In this document: positions 1-10,719 of the stretch, piece after piece
How the letters are laid out: each line of letters starts with the position of its first letter
Numbering within the stretch: the stretch's first letter is position 1
Assembly (NCBI GenBank): GCA_964017125.1
Contig: OZ024907.1
Span: 23,984,976 to 24,048,975, forward strand
Direction: 5' to 3'
Length of the DNA stretch: 64,000 nucleotides
DNA from: Flabesymbios commensalis
Taxonomy: Eukaryota > Annelida > Polychaeta > Terebellida > Flabelligeridae
Notes under the pieces: generated by a model
The model's input: the letters and a program-made list of their open reading frames with translations, nothing else
Told to the model about the DNA's origin: nothing
Databases searched by the model: none
Translations under genes and position numbers: made by a program

Positions 1-374
1 TTATCTTTCACAATCGTTGACAACAAACATGCAACTTATAAAAATATTATAAAAGCAATGAAAAGTCCATAAAACACAATTGACTCGCTTGTCATAAAAA
101 CAGCGTAATCCATCACAGTAGGATGGGATCAAATGCAACATTGAGTGAAATGGTCACAATGTTCGTGGACATTTAGAAAATGGTCCTGGATATCCAGAAA
201 CTGTGACAAAAGATGCTCACACTTGATATGACAGTGTTCTTTTTCGCGGACATCCTGGAGCCCTGATGTCTGGCGAATCCTTACTAACCTTCACCCTGTT
301 TGTTGACCAGGTCAGTCAGCTGGCCGCCAGACAGCTGCTAATTCACCCTACGACAGCTGGGGTGCCCAAATTAA

Positions 375-437
375 AGTTTTCATTCGCGTCAAGCCGTGCA
401 TCGCTCTGCATTGCACGGCTTGACGCGACTGAAAACT
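375..437. repeat. Hairpin, about 25-bp arms
   Basis: The arms CGCGTCAAGCCGTGCA and TGCACGGCTTGACGCG are exact reverse complements, and pairing extends outwards into AGTTTTCA/TGAAAACT with one mismatch. The loop is about 10 bases. The flanks suggest a foldback element remnant; no terminal duplication was seen. Confidence 0.7.
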
Positions 438-1756
438 CACCAACAATCATCTTTTTTTAGATGTGCAGTGCTCATTATAACTTTCTGTTTAAAACATGCG
501 ATATATTTTATTTTTTTATTATGATTAACAACAACCAGATGGTTAAATGCGTAGAGTTAATCCAAGAGTTATTCTGAGCACCTGACACCAAGCATGTGTG
601 ATGTCTGCTCGGAATTCTCAGAGAAATCATTAACAAATAACCCATTTTCGAACAGCTACAAACTGCTTCTTACTCCCGTTATAACTGGCACCAAAAGTGG
701 TTCGATTTTGCATTTCAATGAAAAATATTGTCACAAAAAGCAAGTAAAACTAAATGCAGATAATGATATGGATGTCTGTAGTCAAAAGTATTAAATGTTA
801 CAATCCGAGTATATCAAATCGGCATTGTTTTTCACTTATTTCTAGGGCAAAATAAGTTGAGTATCATGTAAACAGTGTGCAAAGCATAGCGCTGAACGCA
901 CCAATAGTACACAGAGGGTCTGTGTCCACATTTTGGATCACTTTGAGCAGCAGATAGAAGAAACAATAGCCCAGTATAATATTGCCACCCGTCTGCGATA
1001 CTCGTTCAGGATTATTTAACATCACCGTTACTCAGGTTGTTACATCAACCAGACATCTCTAATATCAGAAATGCATAATACAGTATTATGCATTTTCTGC
1101 TAATATCCAATGACTCCGCATATCGTGCAGCCTTTATTAATTTAATTTTATAGAAACATCATCTGGGTTCAAGTACTTATTTAGTCACTTTGTGAGCAGT
1201 GGTGAAAAAAGCCTGTTAACAAAAAAACAAAGATCCAGGAGCAGCAGAGCGGGTGGACAAGTCTATGATGAGGTCGACGATTCACAGCCTGTTCCTCCAG
1301 ATTTAATTTGGTGAGGTTCCTCCGGTGGAAAAAAATTTGCAAAAATAAATCATATTATATTCCTCTTTCAATACGATTCAATGGCGTAGCTGTGGCTATT
1401 TTTGGATCAAGCACGTCCAGGTTGTAGGACTGTATTAGTAAACAAAGGGATGTGATAAGCATTCCATCTCGCGGCAGTGTACATGCTGGGTACACGGCGT
1501 TATCACCAGATAGCCTATGATCCATGTGTGAAGCGCCAGCACCAAAATATTACACTTTTATATATCACAATAAATAATAGATGCTGACCCAATGTAATTC
1601 TAATGTTGGGCCACCGTGTACGGCGCTGGACAAACATTAAAGCAGCATTGAGACATCGTGTTCGACGGGAAAATCAACACAATAGTTATATTGACACCCT
1701 GTGTTTGCGGTGCTGTGGTAATTTGGGAACACTCGGCTTTCCAGCAAACTCAAAAC

Positions 1757-1828
1757 GCTGAACCAATGTTGGTTTGATGCTGGTACATCGTCTGCGACGC
1801 TGGCCCAGCATTAAATCAACATTGGCCG
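1757..1828. repeat. GGCCCAACGTC-core foldback element
   Basis: The outer arms CCAATGTTGG and CCAACATTGG enclose inner arms that meet at CGTCTGCGACG. The same core, with different outer arms, recurs many times in the window (for example 17509-17618, 37607-37716 and 45200-45308). Confidence 0.6.
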
Positions 1829-2331
1829 AGAGTCTGTTTCCTGGCTCACCGCTAATTAGTCATCCTTCCAGGACGACGACGAAGGTCAAAACTATCAACT
1901 GGAAGTTCAGCTCAAGTCAAAACAACAACATAGCAACATACTACATACAGATATCAAATTATCTGTCCGAAAAAATATGCGAATTATGCATCCCATTAAA
2001 AAAATTCTCGAAAACACAGGTTCGCCTAACATTGCTGATCAACATTGGAGGCTTCTTCCAAGATTATTTCAACGGATTTATAAACAATATCTTGCCACTG
2101 GAGTATTGCTTCAAACTCACGCTATAGTAGTGAGTAATTTCTGTCTATTTTGAGGGGTAGCTGGTATGACCATGAGATGTAGGTAAGTAAGCGGTGTATG
2201 GCAGGGCAGAAGGTAGAGCAGGCTATGCGCCGGTATGCGCCTTCTCAACTCGCCGAACAGTAGGCATCTCTAAATCACTGAGAAACCTGCCTGTTCTACT
2301 GGTCAGAAAGTGATCTAAGTAGGCCACTTAC

Positions 2332-2479
2332 CGGCAAAAATGTACATTCCTGGCGACATCTTCTCTCTAAGTCTTGTGTCCCACATAATCCTACTGTGAA
2401 CCACAAAAACAGACAGAAAATCACTTGGAATTGCTCTAGTCGCATCTTTCATGTCTGTTATGAAGCCATGTTGCAGCAT
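2332..2479 (-). CDS. Orphan coding exon candidate, protein not recognised
   Basis: Read on the minus strand, 49 codons run from an ATG at 2479 (also preceded by a possible acceptor AG at 2481-2480) to a strong donor, G|GTAAGT, at 2332/2331, leaving phase 1. The residues look protein-like: an acidic/basic start with GFITDMKDATRAIPSD, then FLSVFVVHSRIMWD, TRLREKMSPGMYIFA. The sequence is locally richer in G+C than its surroundings. I cannot name the family and did not find the neighbouring exons, so this could be a real exon of a gene running off the left edge, an isolated gene fragment, or chance. An in-frame stop 27 bases 5' of the GTG at 2521 bounds the open frame. Confidence 0.35.
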
Positions 2480-2609
2480 CTGACTCGATGGGGAATCCTC
2501 ACGCTCGTCGTGTGACGTCACTCTGCCAGACGACCCGTGATTGGTTCACGGTGGGTGCTGAGAGAGGGGTACCCCCTCCTTCACAGAATGCAGAGAGTAG
2601 GAAATGCCG

Positions 2610-2690
2610 GACGTTAATCCAATCCTCGTTTGATGTTGGACCATCGTCTACGACGCTGGGCCAACATCAAATGAGCATTGTATCAGTGGC
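2610..2690. repeat. GGCCCAACGTC-core foldback element
   Basis: TTTGATGTTGGACCATCGTC and GACGCTGGGCCAACATCAAA face each other around TAC. This is the same core as the other foldbacks here, with its own outer arms. Confidence 0.65.
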
Positions 2691-3702
2691 TGGTGTATTC
2701 TTGAAGTAGCCCTGCACGTGGCAGTGATGGGAGGCGGTTCTGCAGGTGTGCTTGTGTCTGGACAGGGGGTAGGCCTCGGGGGGTACCGGGGGTTCAGAGG
2801 AGGCCCCCTCTCTCTCTGGTTCACTACACCAGACACGTGCCCGCACAAGTGGCAGCTCATTGTTCATTGCCGTGTCAAGGTAACAACAAATCTACACCAC
2901 AAACGGTACCTGGGTGCAACTCCGGCGAAGCGCTGGGCGAATATTTCGGAAGCGCTAAGCCAATCAGGTTTTAATCGTGGAAATATAATGTTAGATAATA
3001 AATTTAATGAGGGAAGTTTCCATTTTCGTTTGATATCTCATCGGAAATTTCACCATTGTTACACAGTGATGACATTTAGCCGGTTTAAATAAATCGCATG
3101 TATTCGTTTCTGATCTATTCGACAAATAAACATTGGGAAAAGTCACTCACTAATTAATTTCGACAGTTTTTTTAATGGATCTTTAGAAAGTGTAGGCTGA
3201 ATTAATTATCTCTGTCTTCATTTCAACCAGGTGATGTTACAAATCAATAATCAATACATCTCAATTTTTATAATGCGAAGAAACTTATTTATGTGCTTAT
3301 GATGATTACAGTTAGCAGGTTAAACCTCTTAACTCCCAGGTATAGTATTCTCAAAAGAAGTTATAAGATGTTATATTGTATTTTTTTTATAGTCAATATC
3401 ACAAATATTCATAGAAAATCGTATACTCTACGCCGAAGTTAAAATATTAATGTTAACTTTTTGCAGAGATCAAAAACGGAACCTGGAACCGTTCTTATCA
3501 CCAACTTGAGCAGAAGATAAGACGAACTTAAGTCTAAAACAGTGGCGTAGACCGTGGACCAACCATTAACTAATATTTGGTCGATATTTTTTTATTTCCG
3601 GGGAAAGTGACAGAATCCAAATCGCCACTTGTTTAGCAAGTCTCGCCAAGCACGAGATGTTAATCCAACATATGTTGAACCTATAGTGTTTGCTGGGGTT
3701 AA

Positions 3703-5106
3703 ACATTTCACGTCACTACAAAGTGAAGCTTCAATTAACGTTAACCATTTCACGTCACTACAAAGTGAAGTTTCAAATAACGTTAACCATTTCACGTCAC
3801 TACAAAGTGAAGTTTAAATTAACATTAACCATTTCACGTCACTACAAAGTGAAGTTTCAATTAACGTTAACCATTTCACGCCACTACAAAGTGAAGTTTA
3901 AATTAACGCTAAACATTTCAAGTCACTACAAAGTGAAGTTTCAATTAACATTAACCATTTCACGTCACTACAAAGTGAAGTTTCAATTAACGTTAACCAT
4001 TTCACGTCACTACAAAGTGAAGTTTAAATTAACGCTAAACATTTCACGTCACTACAAAGTGAAGTTTCAATTACCATTAACCATTTCACGTCACTACAAA
4101 TTGAAGTTTCAATTAACGTTAACCATTTCACGTCACTACAAAGTGAAGTTTAAATTAACGCTAAACATTTCACATCACTACAAAGTGAAGTTTCAATTAA
4201 CATTAACCATTTCACGTCACTACAAAGTGAAGTTTCAATTAACGTTAACCATTTCACGTCACTACAAAGTGAAGTTTCAATTAACATTAACCATTTCACG
4301 ACACTACAAAGTGAAGTTTCAATTAACATAAACCATTTCACGTCACTACAAAGTGAAGTTTAAATTAACGCTAAACATTTCACGTCACTACAAAGTGAAG
4401 TTTCAATTAACTTTAACCATTTCACGTCACTACAAAGTGAAGTTTCAATTAACGTTAACCGTTTCACGTCACTACAAAGTGAAGTTTAAATTAACGCTAA
4501 ATATTTCACGTCACTACAAAGTGAATTTTAAATTAACGTTAACCATTTCACGTCACTACAAAGTGAAGCTTCAATTAACGCTAAACATTTCACGTCACTA
4601 CAAAGTGAAGTTTCAATTAACGTTTTTCATTTCACGTCACTACAAAGTGAAGTTTCAATTAACGCTCAGCATTTCACGTCACTACAAAATGAAGCTTCAG
4701 TTAACGTTAAACATTTCACGTCACTACAAAGTTAAGCGTCAATTAACGTTAATAATGTCACGTCACTACAAAGTTAAGCGTCAATTAACGTTAAACATTT
4801 CACGTCACTACAAAGTGAAGCTTCAGTTAACGTTAAACATGTCACGTCACTACAAAGTTAAGCGTCAATTAACGTTAAACATTTCACGTCACTACAAAGT
4901 GAAGCTTCAGTTAACGTTAAACATGTCACGTCACTACAAAGTTAAGCGTCAATTAACGTTAATAATGTCACGTCACTACAAAGTTAAGCGTCAATTAACG
5001 TTAAACATTTCACGTCACTACAAAGTGAAGCTTCAGTTAACGTTAAACATGTCACGTCACTACAAAGTTAAGCGTCAATTAACGTTAAACATTTCACGTC
5101 ACTACA
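3703..5106. repeat. 42-bp satellite array, about 33 units
   Basis: The motif CACGTCACTACAAAGTGAAG starts at 3709 and recurs at exact 42-base steps to 5095 (33 periods), so the array has no net insertion or deletion. Each unit contains a small palindrome (TTCAC...GTGAA) and TTAACGTTAA. Two main unit types alternate in the first two thirds (GTTTCAATTAACGTTAACC and GTTTAAATTAACGCTAAAC). From about 4700 the units change to GTTAAGCGTCAATTAACG and GAAGCTTCAGTTAACG types arranged in higher-order dimers and trimers. Because 42 is a multiple of three, long open frames run through it (14-residue period, ISRHYKVKFQLTLT) with one stop near 4329; I regard these as by-products, not genes. Confidence 0.95.
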
Positions 5107-6201
5107 TGTACCTCTTTTAACCTTCAATTAATTTGATCATGTGTCATTCTATACTTAGCCTCTGCTGCCTTATATTCAATTTGAATTTACTTGTTGAACA
5201 TCTAATCATGTAATATTCTATATTTAGCCCCCCTACTGTGGAATCTCCAACGAAGTAACGTGTGAGCTGCTGCAAAATCTTTAGCTTGCATTAACGTGTT
5301 AAACATCTTATCACATGGCATTTTATATTTAGTTTCCACTGCGACGGCAATGTAGTGAACACTCAAACTCACATTTAAACATGCACGCAATTATTGCCAA
5401 TGATGCACTCAAATGAAATTACCACTCACTTTTAGCTGTTGCTTGCTAAAAACAGTAATGAAAGTGGATGAAAATTACTAGCACATGTGAAACTGGAATT
5501 AGTAATAATTTTCAACCATTGTTGAGTTACACGTCACATCAAACAAGTGTTATTTCAAGCCATAGTATATTATTTATAACGAATGTAGCCGTGACTAGAC
5601 ATGAAGTCCAACGTGATACGTACTTTATATTTTTTATACTTTTTATACTTTGCTTGCTTTCTTTTAAATTGTAATCCCAGCAATATTTCATTTAAAACAT
5701 GTTTGAGTCTGAATATTGCTGTTGTTACCTGTGAATACTAGGTTTTGCACTTCTGCCATCTCACTGTCTGTCTGTCTGTTGACACACATTTAAGCAGAAA
5801 GCCTTCAACCTGGTGTCACGTTATGGTCTAGATTATGGTCTAGATTATAAATGTATTAAACTATCATTATAAAATGATATTTTATAATTTAACCCTTCAC
5901 ACGCCACACCCGAATATATCTGGATTAAAACATGGGAAAAGAGGGAAATCCTGTAGTTTCTCACAAAAATAACCTGGAGTGGGGCGGGTTAAATGATTGA
6001 ACACTTCCAACATATCGTTAATTATGAACCCCTTTTTAATATGAGCTGATGTCTTTATACAGCACATTATGTGTACGTGTCTGTAGACGGGTGTACATTG
6101 AGGTCACACTATCTGATGGGGTGAGGGAGATGTTGTGTCTGGTACAGTCTGTCATCACTTGATGATCAGGTCCACACATGTGTGTTCAGGGATTCCTAGA
6201 A
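5107..6201. other. No gene seen
   Basis: This is A+T-rich single-copy-looking sequence. Small items are a (CTGT)n patch near 5767-5780, a direct repeat TTATGGTCTAGA at about 5820-5845, and an AACCCTTCACACGCC...GGCGGGTTAA pair at 5889-5993 that looks like a short relative of the TTAACCCTTT element class. Confidence 0.45.
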
Positions 6202-6290
6202 GATCAGTGCCGGGCCAGCACCGGTACACACATTTATCAGGTCAGTGCTGGGCCAGCACCGGTACACACATCTAAAAGATCAGTGCTGAA
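6202..6290. repeat. 38-bp tandem repeat, about 2.3 units
   Basis: The stretch from GATCAGTGCCGGGCCAGCAC through GGTACACACAT repeats at 6202 and 6240, with a third partial unit at 6278. Few differences separate the units. Confidence 0.8.
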
Positions 6291-6417
6291 TAAAAGTCAG
6301 GTTCACCTTTATCATGTAGGGATAGACTCCGAACCACGCACACCCACTCTCTGGCACAGCTATACTGTGGTTCCTGGTAGCAAACCCTTTATTCTAACAG
6401 GTTTTTCAAAGTTCCGT

Positions 6418-6663
6418 AACACTTTAGCCGCCAAATTATTCAAGTTGAATTTTCACCCACTTGAAGTTGTGTCTCGCTGACGCGATCCACAACTTCAAGT
6501 GAGTGAAAATTATTCAGATTCAGACTAAATGGAGGTCAAAAAATGTCAAATCTTGCTGATTAATGTCACTTTTTATCTTTAACAGGTTTAAAAGCTGATA
6601 TGTAATGTGATAATATAAAATATAAAAAAGGAATATGGACGGCACCGGCGGTTAAAGGGTTAA
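6418..6663 (+). mobile_element. TTAACCCTTT hairpin MITE, family A, copy 1
   Basis: A roughly 245-bp non-coding element. Near its left end a near-perfect hairpin reads CACTTGAAGTTGTGTCTCGC and its complement ending CACAACTTCAAGTGAGTG. About 150 bp of conserved A+T-rich sequence follows, then the terminus GGCGGTTAAAGGGTTAA. The left terminus is decayed (AACACTTTAGCCGCC). Other copies are 13482-13728, 15022-15218, 18557-18802 and 60234-60471. Ends bounded by TTAA suggest a TTAA-targeting DNA transposon (piggyBac or Kolobok type), which is inference. Confidence 0.8.
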
Positions 6664-8076
6664 ACAGAATAACAGACAAAGGTTCCACATAATGGGGAAC
6701 ATTGGTCTGTTATACAATACAACCACAAAATACTTTTTTCTAAGATATTTTCAATTTGATTGCATTTTATAATTATGCCTACCCATTTAGCATCCGTTGA
6801 CGCGAATTTGTTCTTTATCATTTCGAGCTGGGATACGATTTCTAGCTTTGTGTGAGCGAAAAGTTCAGTTACTTTGAATAACTGGATGTCTAAAAATATA
6901 TTCATGTTAATTGTAGGTAGGATGTATAAAATATGTTATTAATTCATGACATTTGATAAATGTTGGACGAATTATTACCTTATTCAGATTCCATGTTCAT
7001 ACCATACCATTATATAAGTTTCTCAATTTCGTTTCTTCTTTGGATAGTAGTATGTATAATTATGTACATATTGTTTTCACAATATACCGTAATTGTTTAT
7101 ATCAGCTACTACATAGAGAACGGTACCGAAGACGTCATGGTACGCGGTACAAATGAGTGGGTGGGCACATGTATGCCGGGGGTTCCCCTCCCTCAGGCCA
7201 TGACAGATAACCTGTGCCATCCTATGCTCCCTAGCAATACATTCCTGTGGCAGGAAGCTGACCCACTTCACGGTGACCTTTGACCCAGTTCTTAGCGAGT
7301 GACACACGACCACCATCTATTTTAGTGACATCGACAGTGATGAAAATAATGATATCTTCAAATTATTCATTTTCATTGTATCACAATTTTCTTGTATAAC
7401 AATGCAAATCATGTGACGCATAATATTTAATAAAACTAGCATATGTTTTCAAAGAAGGAAGGTAATTATTGTATTTTTTCTTAAATTTTCTAAAAAAAGG
7501 TGAAAACATTCAATGTCCGCAAACTACACTGTACTGTACTAACGATACACCACAATATACTGCAGTAATTAACTTTTGTTTATAATATTCTCTGGTAATT
7601 TTGTAAGATATACATATAAAATATTTGCACACAGGCACTTGAGTCAATTTGTAGAAGTACCAAATCTACAGACTCTGTATAATAGCACCTGCCTGTCCGC
7701 TGAGATGACATATTCACATGTAGAGTAATGGATCACTCCGGTACACAATCCATGCAACTTCAGATGTATTTTATCCTTTACTAAATCTGTAAAGTACATT
7801 GATTTTCACGGGCTGTAAATTTTGAGAATTTGATCAGTCCTTCACGAGCATTATTAATCTATATGGATAGATCTGCATGCCTCAAAATTTCGGAATAAGA
7901 ATACATGAAATCCTAGCAATATTGAGGACGGAGTCAGTCCTATCTCCCAGTCAATCTGCCTTAAATGTTAGTGAAACCAGGATCTGTAATGCGGATATCG
8001 GTTCCGGCGTGGTCATGCTAGAACATTTCAGCTAACGCATACTTATGTTATGTGGCAGTTCGACATAGTTCGGTGG
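6664..8076. other. No convincing gene
   Basis: Mostly A+T-rich. A G+C-richer patch at 7107-7310 is open on both strands for 55-80 codons, with a possible acceptor before CTACTACATAGAGAACGG, but no family is recognisable and no partner exon was found, so it is not called. Confidence 0.4.
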
Positions 8077-8675
8077 TTACCGATCTCGATATCAGACCGT
8101 CAAGGTGGAAGTACCGAGCTCGATATCAGACCGCCAAGGCTCGAAGTACCGAGCTCGATATCAGACCGCCAAGGCTCGAAGTACCGAGCTCGATATCAGA
8201 CCGTCAAGGCTCGAAGTATCGAGCTCGATATCAGACCGCCAAGGCTAGAAGTACCGAGCTCGATATCAGACCGCAAAGGCTCGAAGTACCGAGCTCGATA
8301 TCAGACCGTCAAGGCTCGAAGTACCGAGCTCGATATCAGACCGCCAAGGCTCGAAGTACCGAGCTCGATATCAGACCGCCAGGGCTTAAGTTACCGAGCG
8401 CGATATCAGACCGCCAAGCCTCGAAGTACCGAGCTCGATGTCAGACCGCCAAGGCTCGAAGTACCGAGCTCGATATAAGACCGCCAGGGCTTAAGTCACC
8501 GAGCGCGATATCAGACCGCCAAGCCTCGAAGTACCGAGCTCGATGTCAGGCCGCCAAGGCTCGAAGTACTGAGCTCGATATCAGACCGCCAAGGCTCGAA
8601 GTACCGAGCTCGATATCAGACCGTCAAGGCTCGAAGTACCGAGCTCGATATCAGATCGCCGAGGCTCGAGTTTGA
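8077..8675. repeat. 35-bp satellite array, about 17 units
   Basis: The unit is GTACCGAGCTCGATATCAGA followed by CCGCCAAGGCTCGAA. Units start at 8111 and recur every 35 bases to 8636 with no net indel; a 34-base divergent unit precedes them. Each unit carries two restriction-type palindromes, GAGCTC and GATATC. Variant units (AGGGCTTAAGTTACCGAGCG, TCGATGTCAG) recur as a pair at 8388-8450 and 8486-8548, a higher-order duplication. Confidence 0.95.
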
Positions 8676-10516
8676 ATCGTGCATATATTTTTATCATCGT
8701 GCATCAAAAGCCATTTCACACATAATGTTTTATTAATAATGGTTGTATTGTGAGGATGTGATACCATTTCAAGGTATGATCGGTACATTACAATATACAT
8801 AAGTAGATGTATAGCAAGAAATGGGTTCAATGAGTGTAAATTATGTATTTCATAATCTACATAATACACATACATATGCCAACTACATATAAGAGCGCGA
8901 TGGTATTATTAAAAGGAGGCATTTATTTACACAGAATTGATGGCATGCACACAACAAAATTGCCAGTGCAATGCTCCTTTTTAATCGTAACCTTTTTTTA
9001 ATTATGGAAATAGCTGTATTTAATGTACTGTGAATACAACTAATAAAAAGTATTATCAAGTTTTCTTTTAACGCAAAAAATATCACTTGGCGGCAATTTC
9101 TAGGTGTGCAGCGACCCAACACATACACTTAAATCAGTGAAGACATCGGTGCAGATGGGCTGTAACTTTACAGTTACCGTTACTTTGATGTCACAGTATC
9201 CATGATATCATGTGAAATGCATAGTGCAGCGTTAGAATTTAAAAGAAAAAAACATACATATTACGTTCTCAAAACACAGTCGAATTCGATTTATTGAGCA
9301 CTGATGTATTTCTTTTTCGCTGTGAGATATGTTATATTTGAATGTAGTGCACAATATACATGTAGGCTATATGCTCAACATCACGGATCAAGCAAAAAAC
9401 GCAGCATGAAAATAATCTGGTTTTAAAAAACCCTCTATGCAGACGCTAAATTAAAATCCTGATAATGAGGTCAATAACGATTTTCCGGGGTATTTTGGGT
9501 CTTCCACGGCACTTTGAATATGTCTCCAACCTTCAGAAGCTATATCAACATGTGTGGGCGTGTTCAGCATGCCAAAAACACAAAACATTGCAGCATGTAA
9601 AGACCAAATCCAACAAACATTATAATCACATAAAACATTCATTCATTTCTATTTTCATTTTTATTTTATTTTATTGTCGGCGGATCCGCAAATGTAAATA
9701 TAAAAACAGCGAGGCCTGATAATTCAATAAAATTATTAGAAAATGGTATAATTATTACAACCAACAAAGACCTTCCAGACGTCCATTTGATATGTTGCAC
9801 TTGAATAGGTGTATTCTATAAATCAGATCACGCCTCATTGTGAATGCAAAATGAGACGAAATAGCTAGATGTTATGATTGACTGCCTCACAATGTTTCAC
9901 TGTGAACAGTTTGAAGTATCATTGAAGTACTTTTCTGTAAGACCAGTCAGAAGTTGCGTAACAGGGGTCAGGTTGACATAGTTCGAAGCGTCTACTGGTG
10001 ACACAGGTTCTGTTAAACACATGGCCGTTGTCAGGTTGTTATATATCATACGGAACGTTTTACCCAGGCCTATTGTTACAGCACGGTCAGTAACTTATGC
10101 CTCATCAGATAATGTACATGTATCTGACACGCTGAAAAGTAGACTGAAGGACACAATCATGAGATGAGCGAGCACTGTTGTGACAAATTGGAACGTGGAT
10201 ATAAAACATTACTTGTCATTCTCGTTTAGTCAGTGAATGAATATCTGACAATTGTTTACATTGTCCATTGGCTTTATTTTTGTAGTGAATATGGATGACT
10301 AACCTAACCATCTCCAAAAATACGATATCGTTCCAGACTGTTTATATGTTTACATACACATAAACTATTGTATGTAATTATAGTGTGTTCCTTATTATCG
10401 AGTTTATATAATCTTTCCATATTCTGTAATACAAACATATCCTCAGCTCCCACTCTACAGGTACAATGCATTGGTAAGTATCATCACTCGCCTTAAGATA
10501 TATCACACATTAAAAC
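8676..10516. other. No gene seen
   Basis: A+T-rich sequence without recognisable exons, repeats or RNA genes. Short open frames on either strand show no protein-like composition. Confidence 0.45.
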
Positions 10517-10600
10517 ATATCGTCCCCTTGGATATGAAAGGGTGTATCTGCCACTCTATAAAGTAGTTGATACACCCTTTCCTATCCAAGGGGACGATAT
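10517..10600. repeat. CGTCCCCTTGG hairpin element, copy 1
   Basis: An 84-bp inverted repeat. ATATCGTCCCCTTGGATA pairs with TATCCAAGGGGACGATAT with one mismatch, then inner arms AAAGGGTGTATC/GATACACCCTTT. Related hairpins lie at about 36420-36506, 52004-52083 and 59026-59111. Confidence 0.85.
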
Positions 10601-10719
10601 GTATGCAGATCGTAAATATCATGTTAGAAGTAATAATGGGTTATCTAAGTCATGTTAATAGTAATATGTGGTGTTATTCAAGGATGCAAGCTCAGTCCTT
10701 TTATTCAGAATGTGACCAA

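Larger units (their letters stand above)
1..2331. other. Gene-free left flank with small palindromes
   Basis: No convincing exon is visible. The stretch is A+T-rich and holds several short inverted repeats: a hairpin at 375-437, a small palindrome at about 1068-1103 around ATGCATAATAC, and two degenerate members of the GGCCCAACGTC-core foldback family at about 1590-1652 and 1757-1828. Downstream exons of the orphan exon at 2332-2479, if they exist, should lie here on the minus strand, but none was identified. Confidence 0.5.

Noticed and set aside
2718-3092. 124-codon plus frame
   Set aside because: Gly-rich start from a locally G-rich stretch, then low-complexity; opposite-strand frames are equally open.
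3703-5106. CRISPR array or repetitive protein gene
   Set aside because: The 42-bp units are directly adjacent with no unique spacers, and the sequence setting is animal. Open frames follow from a period divisible by three; no start context, splice site or family supports a protein.
7107-7310. Possible terminal exon on the plus strand
   Set aside because: Open on both strands with no recognisable family and no partner exon.
8052-8675. 207- and 142-codon plus-strand frames
   Set aside because: They only translate the 35-bp satellite in different frames, repeating SELDIRPPRLEVPS-like strings; no independent coding evidence.
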